The notes under the pieces were generated by a model. That model had not been told where the DNA came from. It did no database searches and saw only the letters and a list, made by a program, of their open reading frames with translations. A program made the translations under genes and the position numbers. DNA of 34,575 nucleotides, from NCBI GenBank assembly GCA_025355855.1, contig JANXYU010000004.1, positions 1 to 34,575 of the forward strand. Direction: 5' to 3'. This document shows, piece by piece, positions 7,526 to 16,441 of the stretch; positions within the stretch are counted from its first letter, which is position 1, and every line of letters begins with the position of its first letter. The stretch comes from Actinomycetota bacterium. Its GTDB lineage: Bacteria; Actinomycetota; JAHEXW01.

Positions 7526-9259
7526 TTGAAACGACTGCTCAAATACCTTAAACCCTATACGTTAGCCATTGTTGCGATTTTCGTTTTGGTTTATGTCCAG
7601 GTGCTGACTGACCTGCAGCTGCCGGACTATATGGCGAAAATCATCAACCAGGGGATTATCGGTAAAGACACAGGGTTGATCTGGAATACTGGCGGACTAA
7701 TGTTGTTGGTTTCTCTATTGGGCGCCGCTTGCACGGTCGCCTATGGTTACATCGCGGTTAAGGTGGCCACGGGATTTTCCAAGACCGTCCGCGAACAAGT
7801 ATTCACTAAGGTAGAAAGCTTCTCCCTGCGGGAATTCGACAAGTTCTCAACAGCCTCTTTGATCACGCGCTCGACTAATGATATCCAGCAGATTCAAATG
7901 GTTTTGGTTATGGTGCTGCGGATGGTTTTGTCAGCCCCGATATTGGGAGTCGGCGCGATCATCAAAGCCTATGGCAAAGCGCCCTCCATGTCTTGGATCA
8001 TCGGTCTGGCCGTCGCGGTTCTATTTGGCATGTTCATAGTTTTGTTTACTGTCGCTGTGCCGAAATTCAAATTGCTGCAGAAGATGGTGGATAAATTAAA
8101 CCTCGTAACGCGAGAGAATCTGACCGGCTTGAGAGTGATTCGGGCGTTCAATACCGAAGAGCAAGAGGAAGTAAAGTTCGCCCGGGCCAATAGGGATTTG
8201 ACTGATCTAAACTTGTTTGTTAACCGGTTAATGGTCATTATGCAGCCGATGATGATCATGATCCTTAATGTCGTTTACATAATGATAGTCTGGGTAGGCG
8301 CCCACGAAATAGGCACAGGCTCTCTCCAAATCGGAGACATGATCGCGTTTATGCAGTACGCGATGCAGGTAATATTCGCGTTCTTGATGATATCCATCAT
8401 ATTCATTCTGGTGCCGCGCGCTTCGGTCTCGGCGCAGAGGGTGGCCGATGTCATCGGTACCGAGCCGCTGATCCGCGACCCGAAGGAACCGAAACGATAC
8501 TCGCCGGGCGTCAAGGGCATTGTAGAATTCAAGCACGTAACATTCTCTTATCCGGGCGCCGAGACACCGATTCTCAAGGACGTTTCATTCACCGCCACAG
8601 CCGGCGAGACTACAGCCATCATCGGCAGCACCGGCAGCGGCAAGTCGACGGTCATCAATCTGATTCCCAGGTTCTACGACGTAACCGACGGACAAGTGCT
8701 GATAGACGGTCTGGATGTGCGCGATGTTACTAAAGAAGACTTGTGCGATAAGATCGGTTTCGTGCCGCAAAAAGGCATACTGTTCACCGGCACAGTTGAC
8801 AGCAATATCAAGTTCGGTCGGCAAGACGCGTCAAGCGCCGAGGTCAAGAAAGCTGCCGAGACAGCCCAGGTTTACGACTTCATTATGGAGCTGGATGGCA
8901 AGTTTGATACCCCGATCGCCCAAGGCGGTGCGAATGTGTCCGGCGGGCAGAAGCAAAGGCTGGCCATCGCACGAGCCATTATCAAGCAACCTGAGATATA
9001 TATCTTTGACGATAGCTTCTCGGCGCTAGACTTTACTACCGATGCCGCTCTGCGGGACGCGCTCAGCAAAGAAACTAAAAACGCGACCGTTCTGATCGTG
9101 GCTCAACGGATTAGTACGATCATGACAGCCGACAAAATCATCGTCCTTGACGAAGGGCGGGTCGTCGGTGTTGGGAAACACCAAGAGCTTTTGAAAACCA
9201 GCCCAGTTTACCTGGAGATCGCCTCGTCGCAGCTCTCGGAAGAGGAGCTGGCGATATGA
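7526..9259 (+). CDS. ABC exporter half-transporter, subunit with degenerate ATPase site
   Basis: The 577-aa subunit has an N-terminal type I exporter membrane domain (six helices, residues about 10-310) and a C-terminal ATPase domain. Walker A GSTGSGKST starts at residue 367 and signature VSGGQ at 471. Walker B is IFDD, with Asp496 where the catalytic Glu should be. The switch position is Gln527 instead of His. This pattern identifies the degenerate half of heterodimeric multidrug exporters such as TM287/288, LmrCD or BmrCD. The TTG start has AAGGA 7 nt upstream, and the end overlaps the partner gene by 4 nt (ATGA). The substrate is unknown. Confidence 0.92.
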   Translation: MKRLLKYLKPYTLAIVAIFVLVYVQVLTDLQLPDYMAKIINQGIIGKDTGLIWNTGGLMLLVSLLGAACTVAYGYIAVKVATGFSKTVREQVFTKVESFSLREFDKFSTASLITRSTNDIQQIQMVLVMVLRMVLSAPILGVGAIIKAYGKAPSMSWIIGLAVAVLFGMFIVLFTVAVPKFKLLQKMVDKLNLVTRENLTGLRVIRAFNTEEQEEVKFARANRDLTDLNLFVNRLMVIMQPMMIMILNVVYIMIVWVGAHEIGTGSLQIGDMIAFMQYAMQVIFAFLMISIIFILVPRASVSAQRVADVIGTEPLIRDPKEPKRYSPGVKGIVEFKHVTFSYPGAETPILKDVSFTATAGETTAIIGSTGSGKSTVINLIPRFYDVTDGQVLIDGLDVRDVTKEDLCDKIGFVPQKGILFTGTVDSNIKFGRQDASSAEVKKAAETAQVYDFIMELDGKFDTPIAQGGANVSGGQKQRLAIARAIIKQPEIYIFDDSFSALDFTTDAALRDALSKETKNATVLIVAQRISTIMTADKIIVLDEGRVVGVGKHQELLKTSPVYLEIASSQLSEEELAI

Positions 9260-11310
9260 TGGCCGAGAGACAGGACACAATGGCCGGTAAAAATGGCAAG
9301 CCAGATACCCAGAAACCGCCAGGGGCCGGGCGCGGGCCGGGCGGCGGGCACTTCGGGCCGGGCGCGATGATGCCGGGCGAGAAGCCGAAGAACTTTAAAC
9401 GCACCATGCGGACCTTTATCTCTTATCTTCGACCCTACTGGATGGCGATCATTATCGTTATCGTCTTCGCGATCGCGAGTACGGTATTCGCTATCCTAAG
9501 CCCGAAGTATCTTGGTAAGATGACCAACCAGGTAGTTAACGACTACGTTAACATGAAGACGTATGACGCGGCCGTCGCGCAGTTCCCTAAGGGCGTTAAG
9601 ATTCCGCCGGGCACAACCGGCGCGGATTTGCTGCAGACGGCTCCTCCGGCACTCGTTAAAAAAATCCCGGCAGACAGGTTGTCCGCTTTTAAGAAACTTG
9701 ACTTGAGCAAACGCCCGTCAATCGATTTTTCGAAACTGCTCGGTCTGGCTTATCTGTTGATTGTGTTGTATCTATTGAGCGCTCTGTTCAGCTATATCCA
9801 GGGCTGGATAATGACAACCGTTACTCAGAAAATCTCTTATACCTTCCGCGAGAATATTTCCGCGAAGATCAACCGGATGCCTCTCAAATATTTTGACTCC
9901 CGCAGTTTCGGTGATGTTCTTAGCCGAGTGACGAACGACGTCGACACGATCAGCCAGACCCTAAACCAAGGGATGACACAGATTGTCACGTCCGTCACCA
10001 TGATTATTGGGATTCTGATAATGATGCTCACAATCAGCTGGCAGATGACCTTAGTCGCACTCTTGCTTATCCCTCTGAGCTTCGGTTTTATCGGGTTGAT
10101 GGTCAAGTTGAGTCAAAAACACTTCTTCGCCCAGCAGCAAACGCTCGGTAAGCTCAATGGACATGTGGAAGAGATGTACGGCGGGCATAATGTCGTTAAG
10201 GTCTTTAACGGTGAGAAACGTTCGATAGAGACGTTCCAAGCCATTAACGATGATCTTTATGGGAGCGCCTGGAAATCGCAGTTTTTATCTGGCTTGATGA
10301 TGCCGATAATGAACGTTTTCGGGAACCTTGGCTTCGTCGGGGTATCGGTCCTGGGCGGCTGGCTGGCCGTCAAGGGCACGGTGAGTATCGGTGATATCCA
10401 GGCATTTATACAGTATACGCGGCAATTCAACCAGCCCGTAATGCAGACGGCGAACATCGCCAACGTGCTTCAGTCTACCGCCGCGGCCGCCGAGAGAATA
10501 TTTGAATTCCTGGCCGAAGAAGAGGAGATCGCCGAGGTCGCTCACCCGGTTACGCTTAAGTCCGTCAAAGGTTCGGTTGATTTCGATCACGTGGTCTTCG
10601 GCTACAATCCCGACCAGACGGTCATCAAAGGATTCAACGCCAGCGTCAAGCCCGGGCAAAGAGTCGCGATTGTCGGCCCAACGGGGGCAGGCAAAACTAC
10701 CATGGTAAACCTGTTAATGAGATTTTACGATGTCAACGGCGGATCGATTAAAATTGACGGCGTCGATATCAGAGATATGAAGCGAGCCGAACTAAGACGT
10801 TTGTTTGGCATGGTGCTGCAGGATACTTGGCTTTTCAATGGAACGATCAAAGACAACATCGCCTACGGAAATCTCAAAGCCAGCGACGCAGAAATAACAG
10901 AGACAGCGATTGCGGCTCATGTCGACCACTTCGTGCGCTCCTTGCCGAACGGCTATCAAATGGAACTTAATGAAGAGGCTGACAATATCTCTCAGGGGGA
11001 GAAGCAGCTGATGACGATCGCTCGCGCCATGCTGGCGAATCCTCCGATGTTGATTTTAGACGAAGCCACCAGCTCGGTGGATACCCGGACGGAGATGTTG
11101 ATTCAGCAGGCTATGGAGAAACTAATGGAAGGTAGGACCAGCTTCGTCATCGCTCATCGGCTCTCGACGATCATTCATGCCGATCTTATCCTGGTCATGG
11201 ATGACGGCAACATTATCGAGCAAGGCAAGCATAGCGAACTGTTGGCCCGGAAAGGCTTCTACGCGTCACTCTATAACAGCCAATTCGCGGCGCCAGCAAT
11301 CGAGGCGTAG
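9256..11310 (+). CDS. ABC exporter half-transporter, catalytic subunit
   Basis: The 684-aa partner starts with a Gly/Pro-rich cytosolic tail of about 45 residues. It then has a membrane domain with a roughly 65-residue insert between the first two helices, and an ATPase domain. Walker A GPTGAGKTT begins at residue 474, Walker B ends in Asp602-Glu603 (catalytic Glu present) and the switch His is 634. The signature motif is I-S-Q-G-E (578-582) rather than LSGGQ. It therefore completes the degenerate site while supplying the intact Walker B. The start is the ATG within the ATGA overlap, with AGAGGAG 8 nt upstream. Confidence 0.93.
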   Translation: MMAERQDTMAGKNGKPDTQKPPGAGRGPGGGHFGPGAMMPGEKPKNFKRTMRTFISYLRPYWMAIIIVIVFAIASTVFAILSPKYLGKMTNQVVNDYVNMKTYDAAVAQFPKGVKIPPGTTGADLLQTAPPALVKKIPADRLSAFKKLDLSKRPSIDFSKLLGLAYLLIVLYLLSALFSYIQGWIMTTVTQKISYTFRENISAKINRMPLKYFDSRSFGDVLSRVTNDVDTISQTLNQGMTQIVTSVTMIIGILIMMLTISWQMTLVALLLIPLSFGFIGLMVKLSQKHFFAQQQTLGKLNGHVEEMYGGHNVVKVFNGEKRSIETFQAINDDLYGSAWKSQFLSGLMMPIMNVFGNLGFVGVSVLGGWLAVKGTVSIGDIQAFIQYTRQFNQPVMQTANIANVLQSTAAAAERIFEFLAEEEEIAEVAHPVTLKSVKGSVDFDHVVFGYNPDQTVIKGFNASVKPGQRVAIVGPTGAGKTTMVNLLMRFYDVNGGSIKIDGVDIRDMKRAELRRLFGMVLQDTWLFNGTIKDNIAYGNLKASDAEITETAIAAHVDHFVRSLPNGYQMELNEEADNISQGEKQLMTIARAMLANPPMLILDEATSSVDTRTEMLIQQAMEKLMEGRTSFVIAHRLSTIIHADLILVMDDGNIIEQGKHSELLARKGFYASLYNSQFAAPAIEA

Positions 11311-11328
11311 TCTCGCGGCCGGGTATCG

Positions 11329-11334
11329 TATAAT
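11329..11334 (+). promoter_or_regulatory. -10 element placed for leaderless hypF transcription
   Basis: A perfect TATAAT ends 7 nt before the hypF ATG, so the first transcribed base would be the A of the start codon. No convincing -35 is visible. HypF lacks a good SD. Confidence 0.5.
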
Positions 11335-11340
11335 CAGGTA

Positions 11341-13620
11341 ATGGCAAGAGAGCGGATTCGTTTATTAATCAAAGGGGTCGTGCAAGGGGTCGGATTCCGG
11401 CCCTTTGTCTATCAATTGGCGCAGCGGCACGATGTGGCCGGATTCGTCCTCAATACCGGCGAGGGCGTTGTTGTCGAAGCTGAAGGTGAACTCAAAGACC
11501 TGGAACGCTTCCGTCACGCGCTGAAACCGGAAGCCCCGCCGCGCGCCGTCATCGAATCAATCAGTCCGCGCATTATGCATGTCCAGGGCGACGCCGGGTT
11601 TGTGATTCAACCTAGCCTGGCCCAACCCGATGAATTCCAGCTGGTTTCTCCTGATATCGCGACCTGCGACGATTGCGCGGCGGAAGTTTTCGATCCGGCC
11701 GATCGGCGTTGGCGCTACCCCTTCACAAACTGTACTAATTGCGGGCCGCGCTTTACCATTATCGAGGACATGCCTTACGACAGGCCGCAGACCACAATGA
11801 AGAAGTTCGAGATGTGTGCCGATTGTAAGGCGGAATATGATAATCCCAACAACCGCCGTTTCCACGCGCAACCGAACGCCTGCCCCGTTTGCGGGCCGAA
11901 ACTGACGTTTGTAGCCAAAAGCGGAGAGCCAAGAGTCAAGGAGGAAGCTCTCGCGGCCGCCGTTGAGATGTTACAGGCCGGCAAGATTGTCGCTTTGAAG
12001 GGACTGGGCGGGTTTCAGTTAGCTTGCGACGCCAGTAACGACGCTGCTGTTAAACGACTGCGCGAGAGGAAGCACCGCTATGGCAAACCGCTGGCGGTGA
12101 TGACGGAGACTATCGAGGACGCGGCGGAAATATGCTTCATCAACGATGCTGAGAGAGATTTGCTAAGCTCAGCGGAGCGGCCGATTGTCCTTCTGCGCAG
12201 GCGTCCGAAGGACGCGGTAGCGCCAAGCGTCGCGCCGGGCAATAACTACATCGGGATAATGCTTCCCTACACGCCACTACATCATCTGCTGTTGCGTGAC
12301 ACGGGCCTCCCTCTGGTAATGACGAGCGGCAACCTAAGTGAAGAGCCGATTGCGGCCGAGAACGCTGAGGGTTTGCGGCGGTTGGACCATGTCGCCGATG
12401 GTTGGCTGCTGCACGACCGGGATATCTACTCCCGCTATGACGACCCGGTATTACGTATCGTCGCGGGACACCGCGTAATGATTCGCCGCGCTCGCGGGTA
12501 CGCGCCCTATCCTGTTCATCTGCCGTTTAAAGCCAAGAAAGCAGTGCTGGCGGTGGGCGGTGAGCTCAAGAGTACTTTTTGTCTTCTTAAGGAAGGCTAC
12601 GGATTCGTATCGCAGCACATTGGCGACATGGAGAACGTGGAAACGTTCGAACATTTCGAACGCACGCTAGAGCTTTACAAAAGGCTCTTTCGGATCAGCC
12701 CGGAGGTTGTCGCCTGTGATATGCACCCAGAATATTTCTCTTCAAAATTCGCGCGGGATTTAAAGGCGCCCATTTTGGTGGAGGTCCAGCATCATCACGC
12801 GCACGTTGTCAGCTGCGCGGTCGAAAATGGCTGGCGTGACCAAGTAATCGGGGTTGCCTTTGACGGGACTGGCTATGGAACGGACGGGACTATCTGGGGC
12901 GGTGAGTTCTTACTGGCAGACTGGGCCGGTTTCGACCGGGTTGCTCATCTTAAGCAAGTCCGGCTGCCCGGCGGAGAAGCGGCGGTAGAGAAACCGTACC
13001 GGACCGCCCTCGCCTACTTGATAAGTGTTTATGGCGACGCCTACGCCGATCTGGGGTTAGACTTCTTGAGCCGACTTGATCCGGTCGAGACAGAGATTCT
13101 AGAACGACAAGTGGCTACTGGCCTGCTGTCACCTTTTACATCGAGTGCCGGCCGATTCTTCGATGCGGTTTCCTCGCTCATCGGGGTGCGCGACACGATC
13201 GAATTCGAGGGCCAAGCGGCCATTGAATTGGAGATGCAATCGGACGAAGCAGAGCATGGCCGGTACGAGTACGGCTACCTTACGGCTTCCGGTCAACCGA
13301 GCGTGATCGATACCGACCCGGTAATCAAGGGTATTGTAAATGACTTGCTAAATTGCCTGCCTGTCGCCGTGATCGGAGCCAAGTTCCACGCCACGGTGGC
13401 CGATATCATTGTCGCGACTTGCGGGCGCGTGCGGGCCGAAACGGGGGTGCGAACTGTCGCCCTATCGGGCGGCGTCTTCCAAAACGCGACTTTATACGCC
13501 CGAGTTATCAAAGATTTGCGTAAACAAGAGTTCCGGTTACTGTTGCACAAGGAATTGCCAGTCAACGACGGCGGCATTTCTCTCGGGCAGGCCGTGGTCG
13601 CGCATACCCTCGCTACTTGA
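11341..13620 (+). CDS. hypF: Carbamoyltransferase HypF (NiFe-hydrogenase maturation)
   Basis: HypF uses carbamoyl phosphate and ATP to make a carbamoyl-adenylate and transfers the carbamoyl group to the C-terminal Cys of HypE, the source of the CN ligands. The domains, in order, are: acylphosphatase (GVVQGVGFRPFVYQLAQ, residues about 12-28); two zinc fingers with four CxxC pairs (CDDC, CTNC, CADC, CPVC); a YrdC-like domain (ALKGLGGFQLACDASND); and a Kae1-like domain (HHHAH and GVAFDGTGYGTDGTIWGGEF). The 759-aa length is typical. Its 3' end overlaps the convergent permease gene by 8 nt. It is separated from hypCDE by 8.4 kb. Confidence 0.97.
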   Translation: MARERIRLLIKGVVQGVGFRPFVYQLAQRHDVAGFVLNTGEGVVVEAEGELKDLERFRHALKPEAPPRAVIESISPRIMHVQGDAGFVIQPSLAQPDEFQLVSPDIATCDDCAAEVFDPADRRWRYPFTNCTNCGPRFTIIEDMPYDRPQTTMKKFEMCADCKAEYDNPNNRRFHAQPNACPVCGPKLTFVAKSGEPRVKEEALAAAVEMLQAGKIVALKGLGGFQLACDASNDAAVKRLRERKHRYGKPLAVMTETIEDAAEICFINDAERDLLSSAERPIVLLRRRPKDAVAPSVAPGNNYIGIMLPYTPLHHLLLRDTGLPLVMTSGNLSEEPIAAENAEGLRRLDHVADGWLLHDRDIYSRYDDPVLRIVAGHRVMIRRARGYAPYPVHLPFKAKKAVLAVGGELKSTFCLLKEGYGFVSQHIGDMENVETFEHFERTLELYKRLFRISPEVVACDMHPEYFSSKFARDLKAPILVEVQHHHAHVVSCAVENGWRDQVIGVAFDGTGYGTDGTIWGGEFLLADWAGFDRVAHLKQVRLPGGEAAVEKPYRTALAYLISVYGDAYADLGLDFLSRLDPVETEILERQVATGLLSPFTSSAGRFFDAVSSLIGVRDTIEFEGQAAIELEMQSDEAEHGRYEYGYLTASGQPSVIDTDPVIKGIVNDLLNCLPVAVIGAKFHATVADIIVATCGRVRAETGVRTVALSGGVFQNATLYARVIKDLRKQEFRLLLHKELPVNDGGISLGQAVVAHTLAT

Positions 13621-14398
13621 CGATGCGTCGCCGCATCAAATAAATCGATAGCAGGAAAAATGCTAGAGTCAGCGCCAATATGTATAGAATGTCCCACCAG
13701 AATTGGCTGGTTAACTGGTTGCTTAATAGACAACGCGTTGCCCGGACGCAGTGCACCAGTGGTGTTATCTCAATCATGCCGGCGGCCCACGCCGGGAGGT
13801 TCTGCACCGGAAAGAATATTCCCGAAAACAGGAACAAAGGCGTCACAAACATTGTAAAGTAGTGCGTAAATAGGGAGACATCCGATATCAACGCGGTAAA
13901 AGCCATCCCAAGTACCGCGAACATCAAACCAACAACGAACAAGAGCGGCAGGGTCAGGATAGCCAGCGGCGACTTTACGAGACCGAAGGTCGCAATCACA
14001 AAAAGGAACGCGCCGGCGCCCAACAAGCCGCGAGTCGCGCCCCAGAACAATTCGCCGGTTACGATTTCTTCGATATTCAAAGGGGTCGCCAGAATCGCGT
14101 CATACACTTTCTGGTATTTAAGCCGGACAAAACAATCGTAGGTGCAGGAGTAGGTCGCGCCCAGCATAGCCGACGAAGCCAGGAGCCCGGGAGCGATGAA
14201 TTGCTGATAGGTCAAGCCTTCGACGCTGCTCACCAGAGTCCCGACACCGGCGCCCAGGCTTATCATGAGGATCAAAGGTCCACAGAACGTCGGCACCATC
14301 GAGACCCAGAAAACCTTACGGAAGGCCCGCCTGTCGCGTTCCCACATTTTCATCACCCCGCGTGGCGAAATAGTGGCCAGATTGCGGAGCAGGCTCAT
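13613..14398 (-). CDS. ABC-2 type transporter permease
   Basis: A 261-aa protein with about six membrane helices of the ABC-2/NodJ type. The middle segment VGLMFAVLGMAFTALISDVS is followed by FTHYFTMFVTPLFLFSGIFF. Such permeases export lipids, polysaccharides or drugs with a separate ATPase. Its ATG lies in an ATGA overlap with the upstream ATPase gene, so the two are a coupled pair. The substrate cannot be told. Export of a glycolipid or polymer is possible given the divergent glycosyltransferases. Confidence 0.88.
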   Translation of the reverse strand: MSLLRNLATISPRGVMKMWERDRRAFRKVFWVSMVPTFCGPLILMISLGAGVGTLVSSVEGLTYQQFIAPGLLASSAMLGATYSCTYDCFVRLKYQKVYDAILATPLNIEEIVTGELFWGATRGLLGAGAFLFVIATFGLVKSPLAILTLPLLFVVGLMFAVLGMAFTALISDVSLFTHYFTMFVTPLFLFSGIFFPVQNLPAWAAGMIEITPLVHCVRATRCLLSNQLTSQFWWDILYILALTLAFFLLSIYLMRRRIVK

Positions 14399-15147
14399 TC
14401 TTCCAGCTTTCGTCCGGTCAATTTCAAGAAAACTCCCTCCAGATCGGGCTGGCCGTGTTTCTTGACCAGCGCCAGCGGCTCACCGTGTTCGACGATCTTC
14501 CCGCCGTTCATAATAATCAGCCTGTCGCACATCCGAGCGGCTTCGTCCATATAATGCGTGGTGAGAATTTGGGTCATACCTCGTGCTTTCAGGTCGCGCA
14601 TTTTATCCCATAGTTGATGGCGGATCGACGGATCCAGGGCCGCCGTTGGTTCGTCCAAAATTAGCAGCCGGGGGTCGTTTAGCAGGGCTCTAGCCAGAAG
14701 GAGCCGCCGTTTCATACCGTTCGACAGATCATCTACGTCCAACTCTGCCTTGTCTTCGAGCTCGACAAAGCGTAGCAGCTCTTGGCTTTTTGTCGTTGCT
14801 TGGGCGCGGGACATGTTGAAGTAACCGGCATAGACTTCCAGATTGGCTCGGACCGAGAGGTCGATATCCAAATTGTTCTCGTCCGGAACGACGCTGACGA
14901 CTGCCTTTAGAGATCGCGGCTCGCGTGCCGGATCAAACCCCAAGACATCAAGATGGCCGGATGTTGGAGGCGAGACGGCGCTGATCATTTTGACTGTCGT
15001 TGTCTTGCCGGCGCCGTTCGGGCCGAGAATACCAAAGCACTCGCCGGGGTCAATGGAGAAGCTGATCCCGTCGACGGCGACGAAACTTCCGTATGATTTT
15101 GACAGCTTGTCCGCGGACAACGCGCGCGGACCAGTTCGTAAGTCCAT
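14395..15147 (-). CDS. ABC transporter ATP-binding protein (NodI/DrrA-like)
   Basis: The 250-aa ATPase partners the ABC-2 permease. Walker A is GPNGAGKTTT, the signature is LSNGMKRRL (M replaces Q), Walker B is LLILDEPTAALD, and the switch is TTHYMDEA. No SD is present; TAGAAT at 15159-15154 ends 7 nt before the ATG, pointing to leaderless transcription. A palindromic operator candidate overlaps the region that would be its -35. Confidence 0.92.
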   Translation of the reverse strand: MDLRTGPRALSADKLSKSYGSFVAVDGISFSIDPGECFGILGPNGAGKTTTVKMISAVSPPTSGHLDVLGFDPAREPRSLKAVVSVVPDENNLDIDLSVRANLEVYAGYFNMSRAQATTKSQELLRFVELEDKAELDVDDLSNGMKRRLLLARALLNDPRLLILDEPTAALDPSIRHQLWDKMRDLKARGMTQILTTHYMDEAARMCDRLIIMNGGKIVEHGEPLALVKKHGQPDLEGVFLKLTGRKLEE

Positions 15148-15161
15148 GTGCCAATTCTAAC

Positions 15162-15183
15162 AAACAGACGTGTCTGTCTGTTT
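15162..15183. promoter_or_regulatory. Palindromic operator candidate between divergent ABC transporter and glycosyltransferase genes
   Basis: The outer arms AAACAGAC and GTCTGTTT are perfect inverted repeats of 8 bp around a 6-bp centre. A nested ACAGAC-GT-GTCTGT repeat with a 2-bp centre lies in the left part. This size and spacing are typical of TetR-family operators. It lies just upstream of the ABC-ATPase -10 box. No TetR gene is visible in the window. Confidence 0.45.
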
Positions 15184-15247
15184 AACCCGGGCCTGAGTTG
15201 GTCATGCCGGTCCTGGAATAGTAGGATAGGGAAGGAGGTGTGCGGTC

Positions 15248-16441
15248 TTGCGCGGGGATAATAGTCCGAGTGTGTTGATAGTAACGGCCAGTTTTGGCGC
15301 CGGTCATACCAGCGTATCAAATTCCCTTCGGGAAGCGTTTGCCGCGCGCGGTGTTGCGAACGTCTCGATTCTGGATTTTTATGAATTGGTTTCTCCGTTC
15401 TTCAATAAAGTGTCAAGGTTCGTCTACTCGACCGGTACCACCTGGACGCCCGCCATATACGGTGCCGCCTACAAGAAGGTTAACGCTCTTGCGCCTGATT
15501 CCTGGGTACATGCAGCGGCTGACCGCTTTGGACGTGACGAACTAGCCACCAAAGTCAGTACCGAAGCGCCTGACATTGTGCTGTTCACATATCCGGCCCC
15601 AGGAGGTGTTTTAACCGTCATGCGTCAGAAAGGTTTATTCAATGGTTTTTTAGCCACGGTTATCACCGACTATTGCGTCCACTCGGGCTGGCTGCACAAT
15701 CCGGTTGACTTATACCTGGTCGCTTCGAAAGAGATCAAGGCCGACCTGGTGAACCGGGGGGTAGGCCGCGCCCATGTCGAGATCAGCGGAATCCCGATAG
15801 ACATCGGCTTTGGCGCGAGACTCGGGGGCGCTAACAATGTTTTCCAATGTCCACTTGTTTTGTTTGCCGCACACGGTTACCGAACCAACGACGCGCTAAA
15901 TGTCGCAAGGACGTTGTCGCGTTCGGCACCGGCGGCTAAGATAATGGTTCTATACCGAAAGAACGAAATGCTAGCTCGACGCTTGGGCGAGCTTGCCGGT
16001 AGTGGCAATATCGATTTAGTGAGCTTTGCTCCCGACCTCGGAAAGCTGATGAGTCAGGCCGACGTCATGGTTTCTAAAGCAGGCGGTCTGACAATGACCG
16101 AGGCAATGGTTTCGGGGCTGCCGGTAATCGTCTGGCGACCGGTGCCCGGCCAGGAGGCGGAAAACGCTAGATTCATGGCTCGGTCCGGAACTGCGCTGCT
16201 GGCCGACACGATGCCTGAATTGGCGGCCGCTTTAAAACTGATATTGTCCGACCCGGCCGCCCGAGACCGTATGCGCACAGCTGCTCGCCGTACCGCGACG
16301 CGGGGATCGGCCGACCGGGCGGTGTCTGCCGTCCTGCAACGCTATATGGAGGCAAGGAAGCAACAAGGGGCAGGTGAGACGAATGCCGCGACAAATAAAA
16401 CGGGTGCTGATCTTGTCGGCCAGCTACGGGGCCGGCCATAA
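15248..16441 (+). CDS. MGDG-synthase/UgtP-like glycosyltransferase (GT28 type), copy 1
   Basis: The 397-aa protein has the MGDG-synthase N-terminal domain: TASFGAGHTSVSNSL (residues about 13-27) and LDFYELVSPFFNKVSR. The C-terminal GT-B nucleotide-sugar motif is VSKAGGLTMTEAMVSGLPV, followed by PVPGQEAENARF. The family transfers sugar from a UDP donor to diacylglycerol or related lipid acceptors at the inner membrane face. The TTG start is supported by AAGGAGG 9 nt upstream. The last 20 codons overlap copy 2. The acceptor is not known. Confidence 0.85.
   Translation: MRGDNSPSVLIVTASFGAGHTSVSNSLREAFAARGVANVSILDFYELVSPFFNKVSRFVYSTGTTWTPAIYGAAYKKVNALAPDSWVHAAADRFGRDELATKVSTEAPDIVLFTYPAPGGVLTVMRQKGLFNGFLATVITDYCVHSGWLHNPVDLYLVASKEIKADLVNRGVGRAHVEISGIPIDIGFGARLGGANNVFQCPLVLFAAHGYRTNDALNVARTLSRSAPAAKIMVLYRKNEMLARRLGELAGSGNIDLVSFAPDLGKLMSQADVMVSKAGGLTMTEAMVSGLPVIVWRPVPGQEAENARFMARSGTALLADTMPELAAALKLILSDPAARDRMRTAARRTATRGSADRAVSAVLQRYMEARKQQGAGETNAATNKTGADLVGQLRGRP

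Noticed and set aside
8228-8536. Minus-strand ORF inside the ABC exporter gene, and many similar long shadow frames elsewhere
   Set aside because: They lie antisense or out of frame to well-supported genes, lack SD sites, and their translations show no domain or normal composition.
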